46,594 nucleotides of DNA from Chloroflexota bacterium (GTDB taxonomy: Bacteria; Chloroflexota; Anaerolineae; Aggregatilineales; Phototrophicaceae), in NCBI GenBank assembly GCA_026707745.1, contig JAPOWG010000118.1, positions 1 through 46,594 of the forward strand, written 5' to 3'. Under the pieces are notes generated by a model, which was given only the letters and a program-made list of their open reading frames with translations, searched no databases and was not told where the DNA came from. Of the stretch, positions 1 through 8,497 are shown piece after piece (the stretch's first letter is position 1; the number at the start of each line of letters is the position of its first letter). Made by a program: the position numbers and the translations under genes.

Positions 1-356
1 CGGTGTCGTCGGCGGGCAATCATGATCACCGGCTGGACAAAGCCACCTGGGTTGAGCGTTATATGGGGCTCCCGGTGGCCGAGCACTATGTGTTTTCCGC
101 GAACCAAAACCACGCGCATAATCTTCAAGGCAAGCTGTTACTGATACACGGCGATATGGACGAGAATGTGCACGTCGCGTCGACCCTGGTGGTGGTGGAC
201 GCGCTGATCAAAGCCAACAAGGACTTTGATCTGCTGATCATGCCTAATCAACCGCACGCTTGCACCACGCATCCCTACTTTGTGCGGCGTCGCTGGGATT
301 ATTTTGTGCAGCACCTGCTGAGTGTCGATCCGCCGGCGGGTTATCAAATCCAGTAG
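1..356 (+). CDS. S9 (DPP-IV-like) peptidase, C-terminal fragment
   Basis: The gene is cut by the window edge; only the last ~117 residues of the alpha/beta-hydrolase domain are present and the reading frame is open to base 3. The fragment carries the end of an S9B-type catalytic triad: HG-D-M-D-E-N-V-H near residue 49 (the Asp before E-N-V matches the DPP-IV catalytic Asp) and P-N-Q-P-H near residue 85 (catalytic His). The nucleophile Ser lies upstream of the window. The family removes Xaa-Pro or Xaa-Ala dipeptides from peptide N-termini. It is followed 72 bp later by a second S9 peptidase on the same strand, so the two probably form a peptide-degradation pair. Family assignment is firm; exact specificity is unknown. 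Confidence 0.85.
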   Translation, partial: VSSAGNHDHRLDKATWVERYMGLPVAEHYVFSANQNHAHNLQGKLLLIHGDMDENVHVASTLVVVDALIKANKDFDLLIMPNQPHACTTHPYFVRRRWDYFVQHLLSVDPPAGYQIQ

Positions 357-428
357 ATGGGCAAGTGATGCGCATTTCTTGACATTCGAGTGGCATACAA
401 AGCTATGTTCACTGAAAAGGACGAAAAT

Positions 429-2507
429 ATGTTTGGAAAACTGGAATATCCCGAAACGCGCCAGGTCGATGTCGTGGACGATTTCTTTGGCACTATGGTG
501 GCCGATCCTTATCGCTGGCTGGAGCACGCCGAGGATCCGGAAGTGCTGGAGTGGACGGGGAAGCAGCACGACTTGGCGATGGAGGTGCTAACCAGCCTGG
601 AAGGGCGTGATAGGTTCGAGCGACGACTGTGCGAGGTATGGGATTATCCCAAATTCGAGATTCCGCGCAAGCGCGGCGACAAGCTCTTCTACATGCGGAA
701 TGATGGCTTGCAGGAACAGCCCGTCCTCTATGTGCAAGAGGGAGACGGGCCGGCGCGCGTTCTCGTGGACCCCAACACCTTTAGCGACGACGGCACGTTA
801 GCGATCTTTGATTGGCAGCCGACAGGCGACGGACGGCTGGTGATGTACGCCGTTTCGGACGGCGGTTTGGACTGGGTAAAGTTTCGCTTCAGAGATGTGG
901 AAAGCGGCCAGGATCTGGATGACGATTTGGAAGAGTTGAAATTCTCATCGGTAGCCTGGCGTAAGGATGGCTCCGGCTTTTATTACAGCCGATATACGGA
1001 CGGCGCGCCAGATGAAGGCCCGAGCAATCCCGAGGTGTCTTATCAGGTCTATTATCACAAACTTGGGACGCAACAAGCCGACGACAAACTGATCTACGAT
1101 GATCCGGCGCGCAAGGGCATTCAGTTAAGTGCCTCGGTCAGCTCCGATGATCGATTTCTCATTCTCGATATCACTTGGGAATCGCGGATTGCCAACCGTA
1201 TGTATTACAGGCCTATTGACAGCGAGGGCGACTTCCTACCGCTGTTCGACGAGCTGGATGCCGAATACAGCTTCATCGGCAACGATGGCGATATCTTCTA
1301 TGTTTTGACAAGCAACAGCGCATTGAACTGGCGCGTGATCGCCGTGGATATCAATAAGCCGGCCAGCGAAAACTGGCGTGATGTCGTGCCGGAGAGCGAG
1401 GAAGCCATCGCCGGCGTTGCGATCGTCAATCAGCAGTTTGTGGTGACCGCAATGCGCCTCTGCCGCCATGTGATCAAGATTTACAACAAAGACGGCTCGC
1501 TCGAGCGCGAGCTGCTGCCGCCCGGGTTGGGCGCGGTGATCCCGCGCGAGCCAGCCGGCGCCTATGGGGGGGCCAAAGATGACAGCATGTTCATCGCCTG
1601 GACCTCATTCCTGCAACCGACACAAATACTGCAATATGACTTTGCCACGGGCGACTTGGAACCGTTTTTCGACACGACCGTACCATCGTTTGATCCCGAC
1701 CGATTCGAAACGAGACAGGCATTCTGTCCGTCACAAGATGGTACCAAAGTTCCAATCTTTATCACCTGCAAGAAGGGCTTGGAACTCAATGGCGACAATC
1801 CGGCCATCATGTACGCCTACGGCGGTTATCACTTCAGTCAAACGCCGAGTTACCGCGAATGGCTGCCGGTCTGGTTGGAAAACGGGGGGATATTCGTCGT
1901 CGCCAATATCCGTGGCGGGGGTGAATACGGCGAAGCCTGGCATCGCGCCGGTATGTTTGCTGGCCGACAGAACACCTACGATGACATTCACACGGCGGCG
2001 GAATGGCTGATCGAGAATAAATATACCTCGAATCGGAAGCTGGCGATTGAGGGCAGGAGCAATGGTGGCCTGCTGGTGGCGGTCTGCATGACGCAGCGCC
2101 CGGATTTATACGGCGCGATTCTATGCCACGTGCCGACTATCGACATGCTACGCTTCAAATACTTTACCTCGGGACGCTATTGGACCACCGAGTATGGCGA
2201 TGCCGAAAGCAGCAAGGAGCATTTCGACTTTCTGACGTCTTATGGTCCGCTGCACAATATTCAAGACGGGCAAGCCTATCCGCCCATCCTGATTCTCACG
2301 GCCGATCATGACGATCGGGTCGTGCCGATGCATTCCAAGAAGCTCGCCGCCGCCCTGCAAGCCGCTAATGAGAGTGAAAACGTCATTCTGTTGCGCGTCC
2401 TGACCAGAGCCGGGCATGCCTTGGGAAAAGCGACGTCGAAGTTGATCGAAGAGCAGGTGGATATCTTCGCCTTTCTCAATCGCGTTTTTGACATGGGCGT
2501 AGAGTAG
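429..2507 (+). CDS. prolyl oligopeptidase (S9A)
   Basis: Cytosolic serine peptidase of 692 residues that would cut small proline-containing peptides. The N-terminal part is the beta-propeller; the C-terminal hydrolase domain has G-R-S-N-G-G with Ser544, the T-A-D-H-D-D-R-V-V-P block with catalytic Asp628 and the following Arg, and A-G-H with His663. The order and spacing match canonical prolyl oligopeptidase, as does the total length. I chose ATG 429 because AAAAGGA (415-421) sits 7 nt upstream; the in-frame GTG at 390 and ATG at 405 have no such site and would add residues before the conserved Y-P-x-T-R region. No signal peptide is visible. It follows the S9B fragment on the same strand. Confidence 0.95.
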   Translation: MFGKLEYPETRQVDVVDDFFGTMVADPYRWLEHAEDPEVLEWTGKQHDLAMEVLTSLEGRDRFERRLCEVWDYPKFEIPRKRGDKLFYMRNDGLQEQPVLYVQEGDGPARVLVDPNTFSDDGTLAIFDWQPTGDGRLVMYAVSDGGLDWVKFRFRDVESGQDLDDDLEELKFSSVAWRKDGSGFYYSRYTDGAPDEGPSNPEVSYQVYYHKLGTQQADDKLIYDDPARKGIQLSASVSSDDRFLILDITWESRIANRMYYRPIDSEGDFLPLFDELDAEYSFIGNDGDIFYVLTSNSALNWRVIAVDINKPASENWRDVVPESEEAIAGVAIVNQQFVVTAMRLCRHVIKIYNKDGSLERELLPPGLGAVIPREPAGAYGGAKDDSMFIAWTSFLQPTQILQYDFATGDLEPFFDTTVPSFDPDRFETRQAFCPSQDGTKVPIFITCKKGLELNGDNPAIMYAYGGYHFSQTPSYREWLPVWLENGGIFVVANIRGGGEYGEAWHRAGMFAGRQNTYDDIHTAAEWLIENKYTSNRKLAIEGRSNGGLLVAVCMTQRPDLYGAILCHVPTIDMLRFKYFTSGRYWTTEYGDAESSKEHFDFLTSYGPLHNIQDGQAYPPILILTADHDDRVVPMHSKKLAAALQAANESENVILLRVLTRAGHALGKATSKLIEEQVDIFAFLNRVFDMGVE

Positions 2508-2551
2508 CAAAGGGACAAAATCCGACTGGTTCCTTAGCTGCCGAACACATT

Positions 2552-2693
2552 ACAGGTACTTCACAACAGAGGGCACAGAAGTAGGACAAACAAAGTCATG
2601 CAACTCGAAAATAACAATCGGCGGTAGGGGCGACCCGGCGGGTCGCCTGCAAAACCTAGCCGGAGCGGTGGGCGAGCCAAGGCTCGCCCCTAC
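2552..2693 (+). repeat. ~142-bp intergenic repeat, copy 1 (MITE-like core)
   Basis: This copy fills much of the 339-bp gap 2508-2846. It is an imperfect direct repeat of 6075-6217. The first half has a CACAGAAGTAG-type phrase; the second half (2626-2693) is bounded by perfect 10-bp inverted ends, GTAGGGGCGA and TCGCCCCTAC, and holds two smaller stems (GGCGACCC/GGGTCGCC and GGGCGAGCC/GGCTCGCCC). No transposase is associated and I cannot identify a target-site duplication. The rest of the gap is AT-richer and shows nothing further that I can name. Confidence 0.8.
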
Positions 2694-2846
2694 AGTCACC
2701 TTGAATTTTATTGCATTGTTTTCTTGGAATTACTGAGAAATACAAACCTAGACAGATTCGGGTCAGGTACAATCATTTGTTGCAACATGAACTGTCCTAA
2801 TGACCGGGATAAAGACAAGGACTTTTGCAGAATGGAAGGTGTGTAA

Positions 2847-5800
2847 ATGGATGGAGCAAGTCAAGACCCCTCACAGGCCGTACGACAGCAATTGCTTGAC
2901 AACCTTGAATTCCGCTGCATCGGACCTCATCGCGGCGGGCGCGTCGTCGCTGTTGCTGGCGATGTCTCCGATCCCATGACGTTTTATTTCGGGGCTTGTG
3001 CCGGCGGCGTTTGGAAGACGACCGATGGCGGTCAGATCTGGCGCAATGTCTCGGATGGTTATTTCAATACGGCCGCGATTGGCGCCCTGTCAGTGTCGAC
3101 GGCGGATCCCAACGTCATCTACGCCGGTACCGGGGAGACATCGATCCGCGGCAATGTGTCTCACGGCGATGGCATCTACAAGTCGGTCGACGCCGGCTTG
3201 AGTTGGCGTCACATGGGTTTGAGCGACACGCGGCATATTGGCAAGATTCAAGTCCACCCGCGCGATCCCGATATTGTCTACGCCGCGGCGCTGGGCCATG
3301 CCTTTGGACCGAATAACGAACGCGGCGTGTTTCGCTCGCGGGATGGCGGAGAGAACTGGGAAAAAGTGCTCTACAAGAGCGACACCGCCGGCTCGCACGA
3401 TGTGTCCATGGACGTCAATAATCCGCGGATACTGTTCGCGGCGATTTGGCAGGCGCAGCGCTACCCGCACCGGTTGGAGAGCGGCGGTCCCGAGTGTGGA
3501 TTGTGGCGCAGCATGGATGGCGGCGACAGTTGGGAAGAGGTCTCGCGCAAGCCCGGTTTGCCGCAGGGCGTCCTGGGCAAGAGCGGCGTCGCGATATCAC
3601 CGGCGCAAGCCGGGCGCGTTTGGGCAGTGATCGAAGCGAATGATGGCGCTGTCTTTCGCTCGGATGACTATGGCGAGACCTGGATTCGCCTCAGCGAACA
3701 GTCGCTGCTGCGGACCCGACCCTGGTATTACATGCATATCACGGCCGATACGCAAGATCCAGACACGGTCTATGTGCAGAATTACAGCTTCTGGAAATCG
3801 ATTGACGGAGGCGCCTCGTTTGAGGCGATTCCGATTCCACACGGCGACGATCACGCGCTGTGGATCGACCCCAACAATAATCGGCGCATGATCGACGGCA
3901 ATGACGGCGGCGCTTGCGTTTCCTTCAACGGCGGTCTGAGTTGGTCCTCCATCTATAACCAGCCGACGGCGCAGATGTATCACGTCTGTACGGACGATCA
4001 GATTCCTTATCGAGTCTATGGATCGCAGCAGGATAACACCGCCATTACCGTACCGAGCGCCACGATCGACGGCGCCATCCATGAACGGGACTGGTACGCC
4101 CCGGGCGGCGGCGAGAGCGGCTATATCGCCATCAAACCGGATGATCCAGCTTATGTTGTCGCCTCGGGACCGCAGGGCCAGCGCGCCTACAACGACATCA
4201 TGACGCTCTACAATCAGCGCACTGGCCAGGTCTGGAATATCACCGTTTGGCCTGAGTTGTATGGCTGGGGTGTAGGCAGCGAAGGGCTGAAATATCGTTT
4301 TCAGTGGACCTTTCCCATCATGTTTTCGCGGCACAATCCCGACCTGCTTTATGTCGCGAGCAATCGCCTGCATCTGTCGACGGATCTGGGCGCGAGCTTC
4401 GAAACGCTCAGTCCCGATCTGACGCGCGACGATCCCGACAAGCAGCGGGCATCAGGCGGGCCGATCACGCGGGACAATACCGGCGCCGAAGTCTATTGCA
4501 CCATTTTCGCATTGGCGGAATCTCACCACGAATCCGGCGTGCTTTGGGCCGGCACGGATGATGGCTTGGTACATATATCGGACGATGGCGGGCGCGAATG
4601 GGAAGAGATTACGCCGCCAGATCTGCCGGAGTGGGCGCTGATCAGCATCATTGACGCCTCGCCACACGCAGCGGGCGCCGCCTATCTGGCTGCCACACGC
4701 TACAAACTGGACGATACGCGGCCTTATTTGTACAAGACGACTGATTATGGCAAGACCTGGACGCCGATCACGAATGGCATCCCGGATGACGAGTTCACGC
4801 GGGTCATTCGCGAGGATCCCAACCGGCGCGGTCTGCTCTATGCCGGGACGGAAACGGGTTTGTACATCTCCTTTGATGACGGCGACAACTGGCAGCCCAT
4901 GGGCGGCAATTTGCCTGTTTGTCCTATACACGACCTGGTGATCAAAGAACAAGATCTGGTGGTGGCGACGCATGGCCGCTCGTTTTGGATACTCGATGAT
5001 CTGGCGCCTCTGCATCAAGCAGGGTCCGATTTGCCGGCGGAGGGCTCGCACCTGTTCGCGCCGGCGCCAAAAGCGCGCATGCGCGAATATGGCCGCTTTG
5101 GCCGCTGGTATGGCGAGCAGGACACCAATAAAGTGAATTTTGGATGGACCGGCACCAGTGTCGTGGCGCTGGAATATCGCGACGATTCGGACTTGCCGCA
5201 TTTCTTGAACGCCGGTCGGAATCCACGACCTGGCGTGGTCTTCTGCTACTATTTGGCGGAGGCAGGCGATGCGCCCGTCGAGTTGCATATCCGCGACCTG
5301 GATGGGGCTTTGATCCGATCCTACAGCAGCGCCTCCGAGGCGGATGGCTTTCCGGCAGAGGCCGGGCTGAATCGTTTTCACTGGAACCTGCGCTATCCGG
5401 GCGCGGTTGATGTCGATGACTCGCTGGCTTCCTGGGAGCGGCCTGACGGTCCCTTGGTCGTGCCGGGCGAATATGTCGCGGAACTTGTCGTCGGCGCGGA
5501 GCATTGCCGGCAGACCTTTGAAGTGCGCGCCGATCCACGAGTCGAAACACCGGCCGAAGCTTTCGCGGCCCAGAAAGACCTGCTGCTTAGGATCCGCGAT
5601 CGACTATCACAGAACAATGAATTGCTCAACAAGCTGGTGGCGCTCAAGGGACAGGTGGAGGCTTGGAAGGCGCGCAGCGATGATGAGGCTGTTTCGGCAG
5701 CGGCCGCAGCTATTGTCGCCGATGTGGATGCGTTTTTGCCGCTGTTGATCAATACCGGCATCAGCGAGTCGCAGTTGTATCCCAGCGGCTTGCACGAGAA

Positions 5801-5993
5801 ATTCAACGCGCTGTTTGAATCGGTGGATAGCGCCGATTATGCGCCGCCGCGTCAGGCGCTTGAGGTATTTGAGCAGCTTTCGGCGCAACTGGATGGTCAT
5901 GTCGAGCGGGTGAATACGGATCTGGGCGATAGGGTCGCGGCTTTTAATGAGACGATCCGCGGGCTGGGGCTGGGCGCGCTGGATGCGATGTGA
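2847..5993 (+). CDS. BNR/sortilin-type beta-propeller protein, large
   Basis: 1048 residues of the family often annotated as glycosyl hydrolase or VPS10-like; the catalytic activity of such proteins is not established. I count about eleven Asp-box motifs (S/T-x-D-x-G-x-x-W/F), the first at residues ~57-65 (K-T-T-D-G-G-Q-I-W) and the last near residue 680 (S-F-D-D-G-D-N-W), enough for one or two propellers. A beta-sandwich-like stretch follows, then a helical C-terminus (roughly 910-1048). The opening I-G-P-H-R-G-G-R-V is typical of the family. Start ATG 2847 has GGAAGG 7 nt upstream. Many relatives are exported, but no signal peptide is visible here, so it is probably cytosolic. It stands alone between two copies of the same repeat. 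Confidence 0.85.
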   Translation: MDGASQDPSQAVRQQLLDNLEFRCIGPHRGGRVVAVAGDVSDPMTFYFGACAGGVWKTTDGGQIWRNVSDGYFNTAAIGALSVSTADPNVIYAGTGETSIRGNVSHGDGIYKSVDAGLSWRHMGLSDTRHIGKIQVHPRDPDIVYAAALGHAFGPNNERGVFRSRDGGENWEKVLYKSDTAGSHDVSMDVNNPRILFAAIWQAQRYPHRLESGGPECGLWRSMDGGDSWEEVSRKPGLPQGVLGKSGVAISPAQAGRVWAVIEANDGAVFRSDDYGETWIRLSEQSLLRTRPWYYMHITADTQDPDTVYVQNYSFWKSIDGGASFEAIPIPHGDDHALWIDPNNNRRMIDGNDGGACVSFNGGLSWSSIYNQPTAQMYHVCTDDQIPYRVYGSQQDNTAITVPSATIDGAIHERDWYAPGGGESGYIAIKPDDPAYVVASGPQGQRAYNDIMTLYNQRTGQVWNITVWPELYGWGVGSEGLKYRFQWTFPIMFSRHNPDLLYVASNRLHLSTDLGASFETLSPDLTRDDPDKQRASGGPITRDNTGAEVYCTIFALAESHHESGVLWAGTDDGLVHISDDGGREWEEITPPDLPEWALISIIDASPHAAGAAYLAATRYKLDDTRPYLYKTTDYGKTWTPITNGIPDDEFTRVIREDPNRRGLLYAGTETGLYISFDDGDNWQPMGGNLPVCPIHDLVIKEQDLVVATHGRSFWILDDLAPLHQAGSDLPAEGSHLFAPAPKARMREYGRFGRWYGEQDTNKVNFGWTGTSVVALEYRDDSDLPHFLNAGRNPRPGVVFCYYLAEAGDAPVELHIRDLDGALIRSYSSASEADGFPAEAGLNRFHWNLRYPGAVDVDDSLASWERPDGPLVVPGEYVAELVVGAEHCRQTFEVRADPRVETPAEAFAAQKDLLLRIRDRLSQNNELLNKLVALKGQVEAWKARSDDEAVSAAAAAIVADVDAFLPLLINTGISESQLYPSGLHEKFNALFESVDSADYAPPRQALEVFEQLSAQLDGHVERVNTDLGDRVAAFNETIRGLGLGALDAM

Positions 5994-6074
5994 TCACGGG
6001 AATCGGGCCATTGACCGCGGAAATCCGCGATCTATGGCGCATTTCATTGACGCGACTCTCGTGCCGGAAAAATG

Positions 6075-6217
6075 ACAGGCTATTTCACCACCGAAGACAC
6101 AGAAGTAGCACCAACAAAGTCATGCAACTCCAAAATAATAGTCGGCGGTAGGGGCGACCCACTGGGTCGCCCGCAAAACCTAGCCGGAACGGTGGGCGAG
6201 CCTTGGCTCGCCCCTAC
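6075..6217 (+). repeat. ~142-bp intergenic repeat, copy 2 (MITE-like core)
   Basis: Second copy of the element at 2552-2693, in the same orientation, just downstream of the BNR gene. The inverted ends GTAGGGGCGA and TCGCCCCTAC and the middle phrase GCAAAACCTAGCCGGA are kept; the two loops differ (CACTGGG and CCTTGG versions), as expected for hairpin elements under pairing constraint. The gap 5994-6359 otherwise holds only the hairpin at 6286-6305. Confidence 0.8.
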
Positions 6218-6285
6218 GGCTCGACGTTGATGCGCAATTTGCATGACTTACCTGGTTTTACTGACGGCACAGAGATTGTTCATCG

Positions 6286-6305
6286 GAGCCCTCATGCGAG
6301 GGCTC
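6286..6305 (-). terminator. hairpin downstream of tail-like gene A
   Basis: Perfect 8-bp stem GAGCCCTC / GAGGGCTC with a 4-nt loop, 54 bp beyond the stop of the gene at 6360-6839. The same stem recurs after the two paralogs (7466-7485 and 8450-8469). There is no clear U-tract, so it may protect the 3' end or be Rho-assisted rather than an intrinsic terminator. Confidence 0.5.
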
Positions 6306-6359
6306 ATTGATGTTGCTTCTCCTTGTGCTGCTTGATGTTCAAACTTGCGGGCGAGTATG

Positions 6360-6839
6360 CTAAATTTCACGCACCCAGAATTGGGCGCCGGCGAATAATC
6401 TTACACCCACAGTCCCATATTGGACTTTCCACTGAAGTCTGAAGATATGAGATCCAGCGCTTAAGTTCTGGATCAAGTGGGTAAAGCTTACAGCCCTGTC
6501 GTTCGCGTCAATGTAAGCTCTTGATATACCGAATTCTCCACCTTGACGAGTGCCATCAATATCGATGTCACAATATAGCATCGTGAGACTGTGGTCAACC
6601 TTTTCCATTGAACCGTGAAAATGAACAAGCACATCTCCCCCGGTGGTGGCTAATGTCAATCTCATGTTGCTATGAACATCTGCAAATGTCTCCGTTCGAC
6701 CTATTATCTCCGCCGTCGTTGTGTACGCCGCTGTCGCCGGCTGTTTCAGCGCCGCTAGATTCTCACCGATGGCGTTAATATCGGCGGCTGTAACCAGTTC
6801 TCCATTATTCCAGTCGGTTTTGGGTGTTGTCCAAGTCAT
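6360..6839 (-). CDS. phage-tail-like WTTPKTDW protein, paralog A
   Basis: 159 residues, first of three tandem paralogs. The N-terminus M-T-W-T-T-P-K-T-D-W plus T-A-A-D-I-N-A-I-G-E-N-L-A-A-L-K resembles the start of many phage tail-fibre or tail-associated proteins (W-T-T-P-x-x-W, then x-A-x-x-L-N-x-x-x-x-x-N). The remainder is predicted beta-rich (D-V-L-V-H-F-H-G; F-R-L-Q-W-K) and ends A-G-A-Q-F-W-V-R-E-I, a pattern like small jelly-roll or receptor-binding domains. No signal peptide, membrane segment or other phage gene is near. The start has AAGGAG 8 nt upstream. It is the most divergent of the three and uses MTWTT instead of MAWTT. Function unknown; a binding or structural role is inference. 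Confidence 0.75.
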   Translation of the reverse strand: MTWTTPKTDWNNGELVTAADINAIGENLAALKQPATAAYTTTAEIIGRTETFADVHSNMRLTLATTGGDVLVHFHGSMEKVDHSLTMLYCDIDIDGTRQGGEFGISRAYIDANDRAVSFTHLIQNLSAGSHIFRLQWKVQYGTVGVRLFAGAQFWVREI

Positions 6840-6968
6840 TTCATGTTCTCCTTTTCTTGAATCTGTTCAATTGATCGTGTAATCGCGAATGGTTCTGCCA
6901 AAGGCAGGTTGGTGAATCTGTCGTGCCGGCTTGCTCTGTCACAAGCCAATTAACAGGACAGAACGATT

Positions 6969-7025
6969 TTACCGCGTACTTTGGAATCGGTTGTCAGCAA
7001 TCGGTGCTTGATCTTCTCCTTTCAT
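6969..7025 (-). promoter_or_regulatory. leader of paralog A with 18-codon mini-ORF
   Basis: A short reading frame beginning M-K-G-E-D-Q-A-P-I-A-D and ending S-T-R lies with its ATG 186 nt before the gene start. The same frame occurs before paralog C (9106-9162) and in shortened form before paralog B (8235-8273). Between it and the gene, a small hairpin is also conserved (CTGCC/GGCAG, 6895-6907). Either a translated leader peptide or simply conserved DNA of the duplicated unit. Confidence 0.4.
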
Positions 7026-7068
7026 TTGTAAGCATGATAGCAAGTTAGCATGTTTGTTCTAGGAGAAT

Positions 7069-7084
7069 GCGACCAAATAGTCGC
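7069..7084 (-). promoter_or_regulatory. hyphenated palindrome, candidate operator A
   Basis: GCGAC-6 nt-GTCGC lies 44 nt upstream of the mini-ORF start. The same palindrome with altered spacer bases lies at exactly the same distance before the C copy (9206-9221). Arms kept while the spacer changes fits a protein binding site, but no regulator is identified. Confidence 0.35.
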
Positions 7085-7210
7085 GAAATTGGAATACGAA
7101 TGGAATTCGCACGGTATTTATACTTATTGCTAATAGTTATCGGCTTTCTCTGATCATTGCTATCCAGAGATCCATCAAATTTCCGAGGGACTATTCATCC
7201 GCGCTGAGTT

Positions 7211-7400
7211 CAACGCAGGGCAAGATCCCGCATCGGGCGTGTTACCCGGCTGCGAGCCTGCGGAATGTCAGCCATTGCGGCTAGAAAGGCGGTATTGCAG
7301 GTGCGTAATTTTTCTGTTCAGTTTTTTTGGGGCCGGCTATGTGCTATGCAGCTCAGGCGAAAGGATCATCCATACAGGGTTACTTCTTGCGGTCAACGCC
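7211..7400. repeat. duplicated segment, copy of 9341-9530
   Basis: This ~190-bp stretch aligns along its length with 9341-9530, sharing runs such as GGCTGCGAGCCTGCGGAATG. The reference copy spans the gap before paralog C and continues into the 3' end of the M81 gene. It shows that the duplicated unit was larger than the tail-like gene itself. Together with leader A it accounts for most of the 771-bp gap 6840-7610. Confidence 0.75.
7350..7400 (-). pseudogene. remnant of the M81 peptidase 3' end
   Basis: Read on the minus strand this piece ends D-D-P-F-A-stop, exactly like the intact M81 gene at 9481-10944 (K-Y-P-W-V-D-D-P-F-A-stop), and the residues before it (D-R-K-K, then a stop codon) align with D-L-N-K. 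An in-frame stop and substitutions show it is not translated as part of a gene. About 50 bp is recognisable before similarity fades. It is a by-product of the duplication that made the tail-like array. Confidence 0.7.
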
Positions 7401-7465
7401 GATTCTGGCGCTTGTTCTCAGGTGGGGGGGAATTGAGCGGGTCCTGGAGCGGGAATTACAAGCGC

Positions 7466-7485
7466 GAGCCCTCAAGCGAGGGCTC
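7466..7485 (-). terminator. hairpin downstream of tail-like gene B
   Basis: GAGCCCTC-AAGC-GAGGGCTC, the same 8-bp stem as at 6286-6305 and 8450-8469 (9 bp if the flanking C and G are counted), 125 bp beyond the stop of paralog B. No U-tract follows. Confidence 0.45.
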
Positions 7486-7610
7486 GTTAATGATGTCGCT
7501 GGACCGATAGGTTTCTTGTCGCGTGAGTCGGGGCGCCGGGCAGTCTTGATGTCTCGCGCGCCGGCGCCCACGCAGTTTGCGCCTTGGGTAATCACGAGCC
7601 GATAGGCAGG

Positions 7611-8090
7611 CTAGATCTCGCGCACCCAGAATTGGGCGCCGGCGTAGACTCTTACCGGATTCGAATTCCGCCACTGGAGTTTAAAGGTATGGGAGCCGGC
7701 GCTCAGGCCCTGGATCAAGTGTGTAAAACTAATTGTGCGGCGATCGTCGTATACTCCGAATCGCATAAGACCATCCTCGCCACCTTGCTGATCTCCGTCG
7801 AGAACAATGTCAAGACGGTTTTCCGTGTAGTTACGCGATCCACGTATGAACACACCGTGAAAATGAACCAGCACATCTCCACCAGCTGTTGTGATCGTCA
7901 GGTTCAAGTTGGCGCTGTCAATGTCTGCGAATTCGCCACTATGCACATTGATATCCTCTGCTGTCGTGTATGCCGCTACTGCGGTTGAAGGATGTCTGAG
8001 CGCCACCAAATTCTCGCCGATGGCGTTTACATCGGCGGCTGTAACCAGTTCTCCGGTATTCCAGTCGGTTTTTGGCGTTGTCCAAGCCAT
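7611..8090 (-). CDS. phage-tail-like WTTPKTDW protein, paralog B
   Basis: 159 residues, middle member of the array. It shares with C the block L-D-I-V-L-D-G-x-x-Q-G-G-E-D-G-L-M-R-F and with both others the M-(A/T)-W-T-T-P-K-T-D-W start and A-G-A-Q-F-W-V-R-E-I end. Differences concentrate after H-F-H-G (I-R-G-S-R-N-Y-T-E-N here) and just before the C-terminal block (N-S-N-P-V-R-V-Y), which would be surface loops if the fold is a beta-sandwich. ATG 8090 is chosen because AAAGGAG sits 8 nt upstream; an upstream in-frame ATG at 8120 has none and would break the alignment with the paralogs. Function unknown. Confidence 0.75.
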   Translation of the reverse strand: MAWTTPKTDWNTGELVTAADVNAIGENLVALRHPSTAVAAYTTAEDINVHSGEFADIDSANLNLTITTAGGDVLVHFHGVFIRGSRNYTENRLDIVLDGDQQGGEDGLMRFGVYDDRRTISFTHLIQGLSAGSHTFKLQWRNSNPVRVYAGAQFWVREI

Positions 8091-8234
8091 TGTAGATTCT
8101 CCTTTTTCGAATTCGGTCACGTTCTTGCCTTTACTCGAATGGTCCTGCCAGTGCAGGTTGGCGAAACTGTCGCGCGAACTTGTCCTTTGACAGGCGCCTG
8201 GCGCGACGGAACGGCTTAACTGCGTACTTTGGAA

Positions 8235-8273
8235 TCAGTTATCAGCAATCGTTGCTTGATCTTCTCCTTTCAT
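8235..8273 (-). promoter_or_regulatory. leader of paralog B with shortened mini-ORF
   Basis: The same leader frame (M-K-G-E-D-Q-A-T-I-A-D-N) ends after 12 codons because of an early TGA. Its ATG is 183 nt before the gene start, close to the 186 and 182 nt of copies A and C. The conserved hairpin is at 8144-8157 (CCTGC/GCAGG). The early stop argues against an essential peptide but not against an RNA role. The remainder of the 407-bp gap 8091-8497 holds a degenerate version of the upstream palindrome and hairpin C. Confidence 0.35.
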
Positions 8274-8449
8274 TTACCGGCACGAGAAAGAATAGCACAT
8301 ATGTTCTATAAGCGCGACCTTTTTTCGCATTTTCCAGATTTGACTCAGAGCTTTATGAGATTCGGACTTGTCACAAATAGTTGAACTGCTTGTGGCTTGA
8401 GGTGTCGCAAATGGCAGGCAGTCGGCGCAACTGACTTTCGGGGAAGTAG

Positions 8450-8469
8450 GAGCCCTCGAGCGAGGGCTC
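8450..8469 (-). terminator. hairpin downstream of tail-like gene C
   Basis: GAGCCCTC-GAGC-GAGGGCTC, 28 bp beyond the stop of paralog C. It is the third copy of the array's hairpin; the stem is unchanged in all three while the loop varies (ATGC, AAGC, GAGC). Confidence 0.5.
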
Positions 8470-8497
8470 CTTGATCATGTTACTTGTAGCGAGCGGG

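Noticed and set aside
4452..5504. 350-codon minus-strand open frame, also 3597-4373
   Set aside because: Antisense to the BNR gene, whose repeated Asp-box motifs force the opposite strand open; no family similarity.
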